Assembly (NCBI GenBank): GCA_934463425.1
Contig: CAKSJP010000013.1
Coordinates: 1-64,000 of the forward strand
Length of the DNA stretch: 64,000 nt
Direction of reading: 5' to 3'
Source: an uncultured Ruminococcus sp.
Lineage (GTDB): Bacteria > Bacillota > Clostridia > Oscillospirales > Ruminococcaceae
A program made the translations under genes and the position numbers. A model generated the notes under the pieces. It saw nothing but the letters and a program-made list of their open reading frames with translations. It did no database searches and was not told the origin of the DNA. This document shows, one piece after another, positions 15,521 through 23,387 of the stretch. Within the stretch, counting starts at the first letter, position 1. The number at the start of each line of letters is the position of its first letter.

Positions 15521-18500
15521 AAATGCTTTTGTGCATCTGCATGTCCACAGCGAGTACAGTCTCCTGGACGGCGCATGCCGTATCCCGAAGCTGATCGAGC
15601 ATGTGAAAGCGCTTGGACAGACCGCAGTGGCACTGACAGATCATGGCGTCATGTATGGCGTGATGCCGTTTTATCAGGCGGCAAAAGAAGCCGGAATAAA
15701 GCCGATTCTGGGCTGCGAAGTCTATGTGGCAAGGCGTACCAGACATGACCGGGAGCATTCCCTGGACAGCAAAAGCTATCATCTGATCCTGCTCTGCGAG
15801 AACCAGACGGGATACCAGAATCTGGTGAAGCTGGTATCTCTTGCAAGCTTAGAAGGTTTTTATCAGAAGCCCCGTGTGGACTGGGAATTGCTCTCCCAGT
15901 ACCACGAGGGCTTAATTTGTCTGTCCGGCTGCCTTGCCGGCGAAATTCCGCGGCTGCTGTCAGAAAACGACTATGCCGGTGCGAAACAGACAGCCCTGCG
16001 GTATCAGGCGCTGTTCGGCAGGGAAAATTACTTCCTGGAGATTCAGAATCATGGGATTCGGGAAGAATTGCGGAATCTGCCGCAGCTGATCCGTCTTTCA
16101 CGGGAGACGGGTATCCCTCTTGCAGCCACCAATGATGCGCACTATCTGCGAAAAGAGGATGCGGCAATGCAGGAGGTGCTGCTTTGTATCCAGACCGGGC
16201 GGACACTGGATGATCCGGAGCACATGCACTTTGAGACAGAGGAATTTTATCTGAAATCTACTGCGGAAATGGCAGCGCTGTTTTCAGATATACCGGAAGC
16301 AGTGACTAACACTGCCCAGATTGCAGCACGCTGTCAGGTGGAGTTTCAGCCGGGAAAGATCTGGCTTCCAAAGTTTACAATGGAGGGCGTTTCTGACTGC
16401 CGGAAGCTGTTTCTGCAGCTTTGCCGGGATGGTCTGCAAAAACATTATGGCGACCACCCGTCACAGGAGGTGCTCGGCCGTCTGCGTATGGAAATTTCCG
16501 TCATTACGCAGATGGGGTATGTGGACTATTTTCTGATCGTCTGGGATTATATCAACTTTGCCCGCAGCCATGACATCCCGGTCGGTCCCGGAAGGGGCTC
16601 CGGCGCGGGGAGTCTCTGCGCATACTGTATGGGTATTACGCAAATTGACCCTATCCGGTATCAGCTGCTGTTTGAACGCTTCCTCAATCCAGAACGCGTC
16701 AGCATGCCTGATTTTGATATTGATTTCTGTATTGAAGGCAGACAGCGCGTGAAAGAGTATGTAATTTCTCGATACGGTGCAGATCGTGTGTCAGAGATCA
16801 TTACCTTTGACTTGATGAAAGCGCGCGGTGCTGTGCGAGATACCGGGAGGGCAATGGGGCTGTCCTATGGCCTTTGTGATCGGATCGCCAAGTCCATTGA
16901 TTCCCGGAATACCATTGCAGAATCCATGAAAGGGAAAGATGGAGAAGAATTACGGAAGCTCTATGAAACAGATGCACAGGCAAAAAAACTGTTGGATATG
17001 GCAATGCAGCTGGAAGGCATGCCGCGCCATGCTTCGACTCATGCGGCAGGCGTTTTGATCTCTGCCGTTCCCATCACAGATCTTGTGCCGCTGCAGCGCA
17101 GTGAAGAGACGGTTGTCACGCAGTATCCTATGGGCGTGCTGGAATATATGGGGCTGCTGAAATTTGACTTTCTGGGATTGCGCAACCTGACGATCATCCG
17201 GGACTGCGTTCGTGCCGTACAAACACGAGAGCCGGATTTTTCCGCTGACAATATTCCATTGGATGATCCGGCTGTATATGCTATGCTCTCTAAGGGGGAT
17301 ACCACAGGCGTTTTTCAGTTTGAAAGCACAGGAATGCGCCATGTGCTTATGCGTCTGAAGCCGCGATGTCTGGAAGATCTGACTATTGCGCTTTCCCTGT
17401 ACCGTCCGGGGCCGCGATCGTCTATCGATCTGTATCTGGAGAACCGGCGGCATCCGGAGCAGATCGTCTATGCTCATCCGCTTCTTGAACCGATTTTGAA
17501 GCCGACTTATGGCTGTATGGTCTATCAGGAGCAAGTCATGGAAATTTGCCGTGTGCTGTCCGGCTATTCTTACGGCAGGGCAGATATTGTGCGCCGTGCT
17601 ATGGCAAAAAAGAAGCAGGAAGCAATGGCGCGGGAGCGGCAGGCATTTATCTATGGCAGCGACGGCTCTGATGGAAGCTCTCCCTGCTGCGGCGCTGTGG
17701 CGAACGGTGTCTCTGTAGAAACGGCCAATGCAATTTTTGATGAGATCGCTGTGTTTGCGGATTACGCTTTTAACAAAGCCCATGCGGTTTCCTATGCTTA
17801 TCTGGCATATCAGACTGCGTATTTAAAAGTGCATTACTTTGCCGATGACATGGCAGCGCTTCTGACCAGTGTGACGGGAGATACCGGAAAACTCATGGAA
17901 TACCTTGCCGCCTGCCAGAATGCCAATGTAAAGGTTCTTCCGCCTCATGTCAATGACAGTATAGCAGCATTTTCCCGCTGCGGCAATGCTATTCGCTTTG
18001 GCCTGCTGGCGGTGAAGGGTCTGGGACGCGGATTTATCCGCGCCATAGAGGAACAGCGGCAAAAAAATGGAAAATTTACCGGGCTGGAGGATTTTTGCAG
18101 CCGGATGCTTCCGGCCGGACTGCAGAAACAGACGTTGGATAGCTTGATCCGCTGTGGTGCCTTAGATGGATTGGGACTGAATCGGCGGCAGATGCTGGAA
18201 TACCAGGAGCAGATTCTGGCAGATTGCCGGGATGTGCGCAGCAGTATTGTGACCGGGCAGATGAATTTGTTTGGCGGTGACGAGAGCCAAAGTGTTCCGA
18301 TGAATCATATTCCGCTGCTGCCGGAATATGATCAGGCACATTTGCTGCAATTGGAACATGACAGCATGGGACTGTATCTGTCAGGTCATCCTTTGGAGCA
18401 GACAACATGGCTGCGGCAGCTTTGTCATGCGCAAGATGCTGCAGCCTTGCGGGAACGGAAGGACGGCGAACGTGTATTGCTGATCGTTATGGTGCAGAAT

Positions 18501-18959
18501 ATCAAGCAGCATACCACAAAGCAGGGCGATACCATGTGCTTTCTCACCTGTGAGGATCAGAGCGGTACAGCAGATTGCGTTGTTTTCCCGTCATTGTATC
18601 CGGCGGTGCGGCAGCACTTGCAAAAAGAGACGATCCTCTTCCTGCGCGGAAGGCTGTCGCAGAAAGAGGATGCTGTCAGTGTGCTGTGCGACAGCCTTTT
18701 GACGGAGGAGGAATTTTTGCGAACATTGCATCACGGAAAATTGTGCATCAAGGCAGATTCACAGCAGACGGAGGAACTGCGGCAGCTGATGAGCCTGCTG
18801 CGGCAATTTCCTGGAGCTGTGCCAGTTTGCTTTTATCTGACTGACCGGAAAAAAATGCTTTGCCCGCGGAATGGTCAGCGAATCACAGTCAGCAGAGAAA
18901 TGTACGACACGCTTTGCTCTGCAGTAACTTCAGAGCGTGTTGGTTTTCTTCCTGCATAA
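15504..18959 (+). CDS. dnaE: DNA polymerase III subunit alpha
   Basis: Replicative C-family polymerase of 1151 residues. An N-terminal PHP domain begins FVHLHVHSEYSLLDG (residues 9-23). Palm-domain Asp residues sit in PDFDIDF near 405, and a third in LLKFDFLGLRN near 555. GPGRGSGAGS near 358, the tandem HhH region near 870 and the C-terminal OB-fold (about 990-1080) are all present. GTG at 15504 overlaps the end of whiA and has GAGGAG about 10 bases upstream, so translation is likely coupled. A Ser/Gly/Cys-rich stretch near residue 717 before the YAFNKAHAVSYA motif is common in clostridial DnaE. Confidence 0.95.
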   Translation: MPQIPENAFVHLHVHSEYSLLDGACRIPKLIEHVKALGQTAVALTDHGVMYGVMPFYQAAKEAGIKPILGCEVYVARRTRHDREHSLDSKSYHLILLCENQTGYQNLVKLVSLASLEGFYQKPRVDWELLSQYHEGLICLSGCLAGEIPRLLSENDYAGAKQTALRYQALFGRENYFLEIQNHGIREELRNLPQLIRLSRETGIPLAATNDAHYLRKEDAAMQEVLLCIQTGRTLDDPEHMHFETEEFYLKSTAEMAALFSDIPEAVTNTAQIAARCQVEFQPGKIWLPKFTMEGVSDCRKLFLQLCRDGLQKHYGDHPSQEVLGRLRMEISVITQMGYVDYFLIVWDYINFARSHDIPVGPGRGSGAGSLCAYCMGITQIDPIRYQLLFERFLNPERVSMPDFDIDFCIEGRQRVKEYVISRYGADRVSEIITFDLMKARGAVRDTGRAMGLSYGLCDRIAKSIDSRNTIAESMKGKDGEELRKLYETDAQAKKLLDMAMQLEGMPRHASTHAAGVLISAVPITDLVPLQRSEETVVTQYPMGVLEYMGLLKFDFLGLRNLTIIRDCVRAVQTREPDFSADNIPLDDPAVYAMLSKGDTTGVFQFESTGMRHVLMRLKPRCLEDLTIALSLYRPGPRSSIDLYLENRRHPEQIVYAHPLLEPILKPTYGCMVYQEQVMEICRVLSGYSYGRADIVRRAMAKKKQEAMARERQAFIYGSDGSDGSSPCCGAVANGVSVETANAIFDEIAVFADYAFNKAHAVSYAYLAYQTAYLKVHYFADDMAALLTSVTGDTGKLMEYLAACQNANVKVLPPHVNDSIAAFSRCGNAIRFGLLAVKGLGRGFIRAIEEQRQKNGKFTGLEDFCSRMLPAGLQKQTLDSLIRCGALDGLGLNRRQMLEYQEQILADCRDVRSSIVTGQMNLFGGDESQSVPMNHIPLLPEYDQAHLLQLEHDSMGLYLSGHPLEQTTWLRQLCHAQDAAALRERKDGERVLLIVMVQNIKQHTTKQGDTMCFLTCEDQSGTADCVVFPSLYPAVRQHLQKETILFLRGRLSQKEDAVSVLCDSLLTEEEFLRTLHHGKLCIKADSQQTEELRQLMSLLRQFPGAVPVCFYLTDRKKMLCPRNGQRITVSREMYDTLCSAVTSERVGFLPA

Positions 18960-19007
18960 TTTTTTGATAAAATATGTATGATACTTGTTAACTTTTTCGT
19001 ATACCAC

Positions 19008-19035
19008 TTGACAACTCGGGAAATATCAGTATAAT
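19008..19035 (+). promoter_or_regulatory. Promoter of pfkA
   Basis: TTGACA (19008-19013), 16-base spacer, TATAAT (19030-19035), about 90 bases before the pfkA start. Confidence 0.8.
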
Positions 19036-19127
19036 AGAATAGGAATGGAATGGTGAAAGCGTATGCGGCTGTTATGCTGCGCTGCCGTTTCAAAATTTTG
19101 CCGAACGGCGGAATGGAGAATACGTTT

Positions 19128-20090
19128 ATGATTAAAACAATTGGTGTATTGACAAGCGGCGGCGATGCGCCGGGTATGAACGCAGCGGTGCGTGCTGTTG
19201 TTCGTGCAGCTCTGAAAAAGGGCATGAATGTATACGGTGTAAAGCGTGGCTATTGCGGCTTGTTGGAAGATGATGTTGAACCGATGGATGAGATGAGTGT
19301 TGCAGGCATCATCAATCGCGGCGGTACTATGCTGTACACCGCGAGAAGCGCAGAGTTCCGTACAGAGCAGGGCGTATTAAAGGCAAAAGCTACTTGTGAA
19401 AAATATGGCTTGGAAGGCCTGGTGGTTATCGGCGGTGACGGTTCGTTCCGCGGTGCGGCTGATTTGTCTGCACACGGTATTCTGTGCGTTGGTCTGCCTG
19501 GAACAATTGATAATGACATCGCATGCACAGATTACACCATTGGTTATGATACTGCAATGAACACTGCAATGGAACTGATGGACAAGCTGTCTGATACCAG
19601 CCAGTCCCATTATCGCTGCAGTGTGGTTGAGGTTATGGGCCGCGGCGCAGGCTATATCGCACTGAACACTGGTGTGGCTTCCGGCGCATTGGAGATTATC
19701 ACCAAGGAAAAGCCTTATGATCTGGACAAGATTGCAAAGAAGATGATGGAGTTCAAGGCAAGAGGCAAGCAGAATTTCATTATCGTTGTTGCAGAAAACA
19801 TCGGTCATTCCGAAGAGATCTGCAAGCTGATCCAGGAAAAGACTGGTATCGAATCCCGTGCAACTATTCTGGGTCATGTACAGCGCGGCGGTTCTCCGAC
19901 AGTACGCGACCGTGTTGCTGCAACAGAGATGGGCTATTATGCAGTTGAACTGCTGGAGCAGGGTATCGGTAATCGTGTTGTCGGCATGCAGGGCGGCAAG
20001 GTTGTTGACTTTGATATTCAGGAAGCTCTGTCTATGACGAAGCCGTATGATGAAAAGCTGCACCAGATCGCAGAAGACATTGCATTCTGA
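19128..20090 (+). CDS. pfkA: 6-phosphofructokinase (ATP)
   Basis: Commits fructose-6-phosphate to glycolysis. At 320 residues it matches the short bacterial ATP enzyme. ATP-binding GVLTSGGDAPGMNAAVR is at residues 5-21; IGGDGSFRGA near 102-111, with Gly-Asp-Gly-Ser indicating ATP rather than pyrophosphate use; LPGTIDNDI with catalytic Asp near 125-133; VVEVMGRGAGYIAL near 160; HVQRGGSPTVRDR near 249. The ATG at 19128 has GGAG 9 bases upstream; the longer frame upstream is not family-like. Own promoter and terminator. Confidence 0.96.
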   Translation: MIKTIGVLTSGGDAPGMNAAVRAVVRAALKKGMNVYGVKRGYCGLLEDDVEPMDEMSVAGIINRGGTMLYTARSAEFRTEQGVLKAKATCEKYGLEGLVVIGGDGSFRGAADLSAHGILCVGLPGTIDNDIACTDYTIGYDTAMNTAMELMDKLSDTSQSHYRCSVVEVMGRGAGYIALNTGVASGALEIITKEKPYDLDKIAKKMMEFKARGKQNFIIVVAENIGHSEEICKLIQEKTGIESRATILGHVQRGGSPTVRDRVAATEMGYYAVELLEQGIGNRVVGMQGGKVVDFDIQEALSMTKPYDEKLHQIAEDIAF

Positions 20091-20113
20091 TGTTTTGAGT
20101 GAATATAAAAGGG

Positions 20114-20144
20114 GTGGACGTGCGAAAGTGCGTCCGCTTTTTTT
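20114..20144 (+). terminator. Intrinsic terminator after pfkA
   Basis: GTGGACG (20114-20120) pairs with CGTCCGC (20131-20137) around a GAAA-containing loop, followed by seven T. Confidence 0.85.
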
Positions 20145-20155
20145 GTCACAGATGC

Positions 20156-20184
20156 TTGCAATTTTGTGCAAATTGCTGTATAAT
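20156..20184 (+). promoter_or_regulatory. Promoter of proC
   Basis: TTGCAA (20156-20161), 17-base spacer, TATAAT (20179-20184), 50 bases before proC. Confidence 0.75.
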
Positions 20185-20233
20185 AAAAATGGCTGAAAAC
20201 ATGCCCGAAGGAAATCGTGAAAGAAGGAAAATT

Positions 20234-21034
20234 ATGAATACCATTGGATTTATTGGTGCAGGCAATATGGGCAGTGCCATTTTGAGAGGCATTGCCGGAA
20301 GCAGCATGAAGCAGAACGCTTTGCTGTATGCCTATAATCCAACAGAAGCAAAGGTAGACGCTCTGGCAGACTGCGGTGTGCAGAAATGCAGCAGTGCTGC
20401 AGAGGTCGTGGAAAAGAGCCAGTATGTATTTTTGGCGATCAAGCCGCAGAAATTCGGAGAAGTATTGCCTCAGATCGCAGATGCGGTGAATGAAGAAACC
20501 GTCCTGATCTCCATCGCAGCCGGCATTGGCACGGACTATATCCGAAAACTGACAAAGCCTTATGCAAAGGTTGTTCTGGCGATGCCGAATACACCGCTGC
20601 TGTTGGGTGAGGGTGCAACGGCATTGGCAAAAGATGATTCTGTCAGTGACGCAGAGTTCGCAGTTGTCCGGGATATTTTCGGCAGCTGCGGCATGACGGC
20701 GGTGATTGCACCGGAACAGATGAAGGAAATCATCGCGATCAACGGAAGCAGTCCGGCATTTATTTACCTGTTTGCCAAAAGCTTTCTGGATTATGCCGCT
20801 AGAGTTGGTCTGCCGGAAGCGTCTGCAAAAGAGCTCTTTGCCCAGTCCCTGATCGGATCCGCAAAGATGATTACCGATTCCGGCTATTCTATTGCGGAAT
20901 TGATTCGTCAGGTATCTTCGCCGGGTGGAACGACACTTGCTGGTCTGGATCAGTTGTATGAGGGAAAAATGCCGGATACAGTGGAGCGCGCTTGTGAAAG
21001 CTGTACCAAACGTGCGTATGAACTGGCAAAGTGA
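20234..21034 (+). CDS. proC: Pyrroline-5-carboxylate reductase
   Basis: Last enzyme of proline synthesis, reducing pyrroline-5-carboxylate with NAD(P)H. The Rossmann motif IGFIGAGNMGSAIL is at residues 4-17; FLAIKPQ near 64-70; VLAMPNTPLLLGEGATAL near 115-132; and the C-terminal signature ending SPGGTTLAGLDQL near 236-248. The 266 residues match the family. AAGGAAAATT precedes the ATG at 20234, which is preferred over an upstream extension rich in Cys that lies before the promoter. Confidence 0.95.
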   Translation: MNTIGFIGAGNMGSAILRGIAGSSMKQNALLYAYNPTEAKVDALADCGVQKCSSAAEVVEKSQYVFLAIKPQKFGEVLPQIADAVNEETVLISIAAGIGTDYIRKLTKPYAKVVLAMPNTPLLLGEGATALAKDDSVSDAEFAVVRDIFGSCGMTAVIAPEQMKEIIAINGSSPAFIYLFAKSFLDYAARVGLPEASAKELFAQSLIGSAKMITDSGYSIAELIRQVSSPGGTTLAGLDQLYEGKMPDTVERACESCTKRAYELAK

Positions 21035-21125
21035 GAAGTCTTTGGACTGCATCATAATATAAAGAATCGCTGCATAGGATAGGAGCAGGTACAAGCCAAT
21101 TTGCAAAGCAAAGGAGCGGTCTGCG

Positions 21126-21713
21126 ATGATCCGAAAGCGAACTACACGAACAACAGCTGAACGAAAGCAGCGTCTTTTCTGCATACTGTATGCCTGCGTG
21201 CTGCTTGGGGCAGCCTGGAGCACAGTGATGCTGAAATGGCAGTATGACGGAGCACCAGTGGAGTGGACACATTTCCTGGGCATGTTTTTTCATGCAAAGA
21301 AAGCACTGCCGGTGCTCTGGATAGAGGGTATCCGAGGCGGCGGTTTGTTTTTGCTGGGCTTTTTTTTGTTAGGTTTTTCTGCGGCAGGACAGCCTTTTGC
21401 GTGGCTGCTGCTGCTGACTTATGGTGTTTGTATGGGTGGAGCGCTGCAGGTTCAGTGCAGTGCCGCAAACGCTTTGCTGCAGGGGCTTTTGCTGCTCTGC
21501 TATTTTGTACCGCTTTCTGCACTGTTGGTGCTTGCTGCACGAGAGGCATTGCGATTTTCTCAGAAGCTTGCAGCATATGCGTTTCGGAATGATCCGGCAG
21601 AACAGATGGAACATCAGTTTCGGATGTACTGTGCTCGTTTTGTCGTATTGCTGCTGCTGTTAGTGCTGTTGGCGGTGCTCTATGGAACTGTATTTCATGC
21701 GATTGTGTCTTGA
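21126..21713 (+). CDS. Polytopic membrane protein, SpoIIM-like
   Basis: A 195-residue membrane protein with an N-terminal helix (about 16-36), a central group of helices (about 70-140) and a C-terminal helix (about 172-192). The middle part, LFLLGFFLLGFSAAGQPFAW followed by LLLCYFVPLSALLVLAAREALRFS, has the pattern of stage II sporulation protein M, which works in forespore engulfment. The similarity is in pattern only, so the call is tentative. AAAGGAGC lies 9 bases before the ATG. Its place beside core genes and lack of partner genes give no further clue. Confidence 0.5.
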   Translation: MIRKRTTRTTAERKQRLFCILYACVLLGAAWSTVMLKWQYDGAPVEWTHFLGMFFHAKKALPVLWIEGIRGGGLFLLGFFLLGFSAAGQPFAWLLLLTYGVCMGGALQVQCSAANALLQGLLLLCYFVPLSALLVLAAREALRFSQKLAAYAFRNDPAEQMEHQFRMYCARFVVLLLLLVLLAVLYGTVFHAIVS

Positions 21714-21849
21714 AAGAGGCGGCAGCAAATATTTTTATTATGTCTGAAAATTGGATGTGTCTTTGGATAGAAGAATACTGCTGTACAAGTTCTGTCTGAC
21801 AGTTTTGCGGAGCGATTAACTTTTTAAAAATAGAAAGGAATATTTGTTT

Positions 21850-22815
21850 ATGGGTCTGTTTGGTTCAAATTATGAGCGAGCCGGTTCTGGTATTGCAAAA
21901 AATGCACCGAAGAAAAAAGGCTTTTTCCGCTTTTTTGAGATATTTGGCCGAAAATTCTGGAAGCTTTTTGAGCTGAATTTTTTGTATTTTCTCAGCTTTC
22001 TGCCGGTGATCGGCGCGGCGGTATTATATCTGGTGCTTTCTTCTCAGCTGGGAACGATTCTGGCAGCAGCCTGTCTGGTACTGTTTGCTGTGATAATCGG
22101 ACCGGCAACGGCGGCGCATACAAAAATCTTGAAAAATTTTGTTATGGAAAAGCCGACATTTTTGGCACATGATTTTTTTCGTACATTTCGGTCGGAATTT
22201 AAGCATTCCTGCATTGTCGGTATCTTGGATTGTCTGCTGGTATGCTGTATTTCGGCAGCATTTTATGTTTATCCGCGGCTGATCGAACAAACTGGAAATA
22301 AGGTTTTTTATGTTTTTTTTGCAATTACCTTGAGTATCGGCGTGATTGGGCTGCTTATGAACTTTTATATTTTTCCCATGCTGGTTTCTACGAATTTGTC
22401 TTTGAAAAATGTGCTGAAAAATTCCCTGGCTCTGTCCGTTGTAGCGTTAAAGACCAACATTGTCACACTGTTGATTGTGTCGGCAGTTGTGGCTGTGTAT
22501 GCAGTGGTCTTGATGTTTGTAAATATCAGATATTCCATGATCCTGTTGTTCCTGCTGCCGTTTTTACCGGCATCCTGGCTGGGACTGGTGATCGTTTTCC
22601 AAAGCTATCCGATCATCCAGAAGTATATTATTAATCCGTACTATGAGCAGCGCGGCGAGGTCAACCCAGAACTGGCGCAGGCTTCTGCATCAGAAGAGGA
22701 AACTGTGTTTGAAGATATGGGCGGTAAGGAAAAGCCTATCGAACCGCCGAAAAAAGCCGGCGGCAAGAGCTCAGGCAGCCGTGCACATAAGGGTAAAGGA
22801 AAAATTATTTCTTAA
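21850..22815 (+). CDS. DUF624 (YesL-type) membrane protein
   Basis: A 321-residue membrane protein of the YesL/DUF624 type. After a basic N-terminus there are paired helices (about 44-92) around FLPVIGAAVLYLVLSSQ and the IGPATAAHTKILKNFV segment, then further helices around 130-165, 166-190, and 200-265. The tail (about 275-321) is polar and rich in Lys, Gly and Ser. DUF624 proteins often sit next to sugar ABC transporters, but here it stands between an unknown membrane gene and rpsO. Role unknown. ATG at 21850 follows AAGGA. Confidence 0.75.
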   Translation: MGLFGSNYERAGSGIAKNAPKKKGFFRFFEIFGRKFWKLFELNFLYFLSFLPVIGAAVLYLVLSSQLGTILAAACLVLFAVIIGPATAAHTKILKNFVMEKPTFLAHDFFRTFRSEFKHSCIVGILDCLLVCCISAAFYVYPRLIEQTGNKVFYVFFAITLSIGVIGLLMNFYIFPMLVSTNLSLKNVLKNSLALSVVALKTNIVTLLIVSAVVAVYAVVLMFVNIRYSMILLFLLPFLPASWLGLVIVFQSYPIIQKYIINPYYEQRGEVNPELAQASASEEETVFEDMGGKEKPIEPPKKAGGKSSGSRAHKGKGKIIS

Positions 22816-22831
22816 TTCACAAAATAAGCAC

Positions 22832-22960
22832 TTTACAAATGAAGGGAAATATGGTATAATACTCTTTGTCATGTACTTGGAATTTGGAGTAAGCCCGAAA
22901 AGCACACGGCTTTTCAGAATGGGAGTTCACCTGCCTTTTTCTATGTGCATGAGAAATATT
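22832..22960 (+). promoter_or_regulatory. rpsO promoter and structured leader
   Basis: TTTACA (22832-22837), 17-base spacer, TATAAT (22855-22860). The leader of about 110 bases contains a 7-bp hairpin (GAAAAGC 22897-22903 with GCTTTTC 22909-22915). S15 represses its own translation through such leaders in several bacteria; that it does so here is inference. Confidence 0.65.
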
Positions 22961-22977
22961 CAATGAGGTGAAAGAAT

Positions 22978-23244
22978 ATGCTGTTGAAAGAAGAAAAAAC
23001 TGAAATCATCGAGAAAAACCGTACCCACGAGAACGATACCGGATCTCCGGAAGTACAGATCGCGATCCTGACCAAGAGAATCAATGATCTGACTGCTCAT
23101 CTGAAGTCTCACAAGAACGATCATCACTCCAGACGCGGTCTGCTGAAGATGGTTGGTCACAGAAGAAACCTTCTGAACTACCTGAAGAAGAAGGATGTAA
23201 ACCGCTATCGTGCAACAATCGAAAAGCTGGGTATCCGTAAGTAA
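22978..23244 (+). CDS. rpsO: 30S ribosomal protein S15
   Basis: An 88-residue primary 16S rRNA-binding protein of the small subunit platform. The [22 protein letters not shown] segment (about 21-42), HHSRRGLL (about 49-56), and the [17 protein letters not shown] end are characteristic, and the length is exact for the family. GAGGTG precedes the ATG. It is followed by pnp, the widely conserved rpsO-pnp order, with a hairpin between them. Confidence 0.98.
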   Translation: MLLKEEKTEIIEKNRTHENDTGSPEVQIAILTKRINDLTAHLKSHKNDHHSRRGLLKMVGHRRNLLNYLKKKDVNRYRATIEKLGIRK

Positions 23245-23262
23245 GAAACAACGACGAAAAAG

Positions 23263-23303
23263 GAAAGGCAGTACAGAGCCAAGGGCTTTGTCTGCCTTTC
23301 TGT
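23263..23303 (+). terminator. Hairpin between rpsO and pnp (weak terminator or processing site)
   Basis: GAAAGGCAG (23263-23271) and CTGCCTTTC (23292-23300) form a stem, with GAGCC/GGGCTTT able to extend it. The T-tract is poor, so part of the transcription may run into pnp. Confidence 0.65.
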
Positions 23304-23387
23304 GTATGATATCGATTCCAAACTTGAGTATTAGCAGGGCTTTTGCAGTTTTTGACGATTGGGATCGAGAAAGGAAAGACAAAAGAA

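Noticed and set aside
17640..17710. Ser/Gly/Cys-rich insert in DnaE as a possible intein or insertion scar
   Set aside because: It is short, in frame, and a variable linker at this place is common in clostridial DnaE.
22871..22966. 31-codon frame in the rpsO leader ending at the rpsO RBS
   Set aside because: It starts only a few bases after the expected transcription start and has no RBS; the region is better explained as a structured leader.
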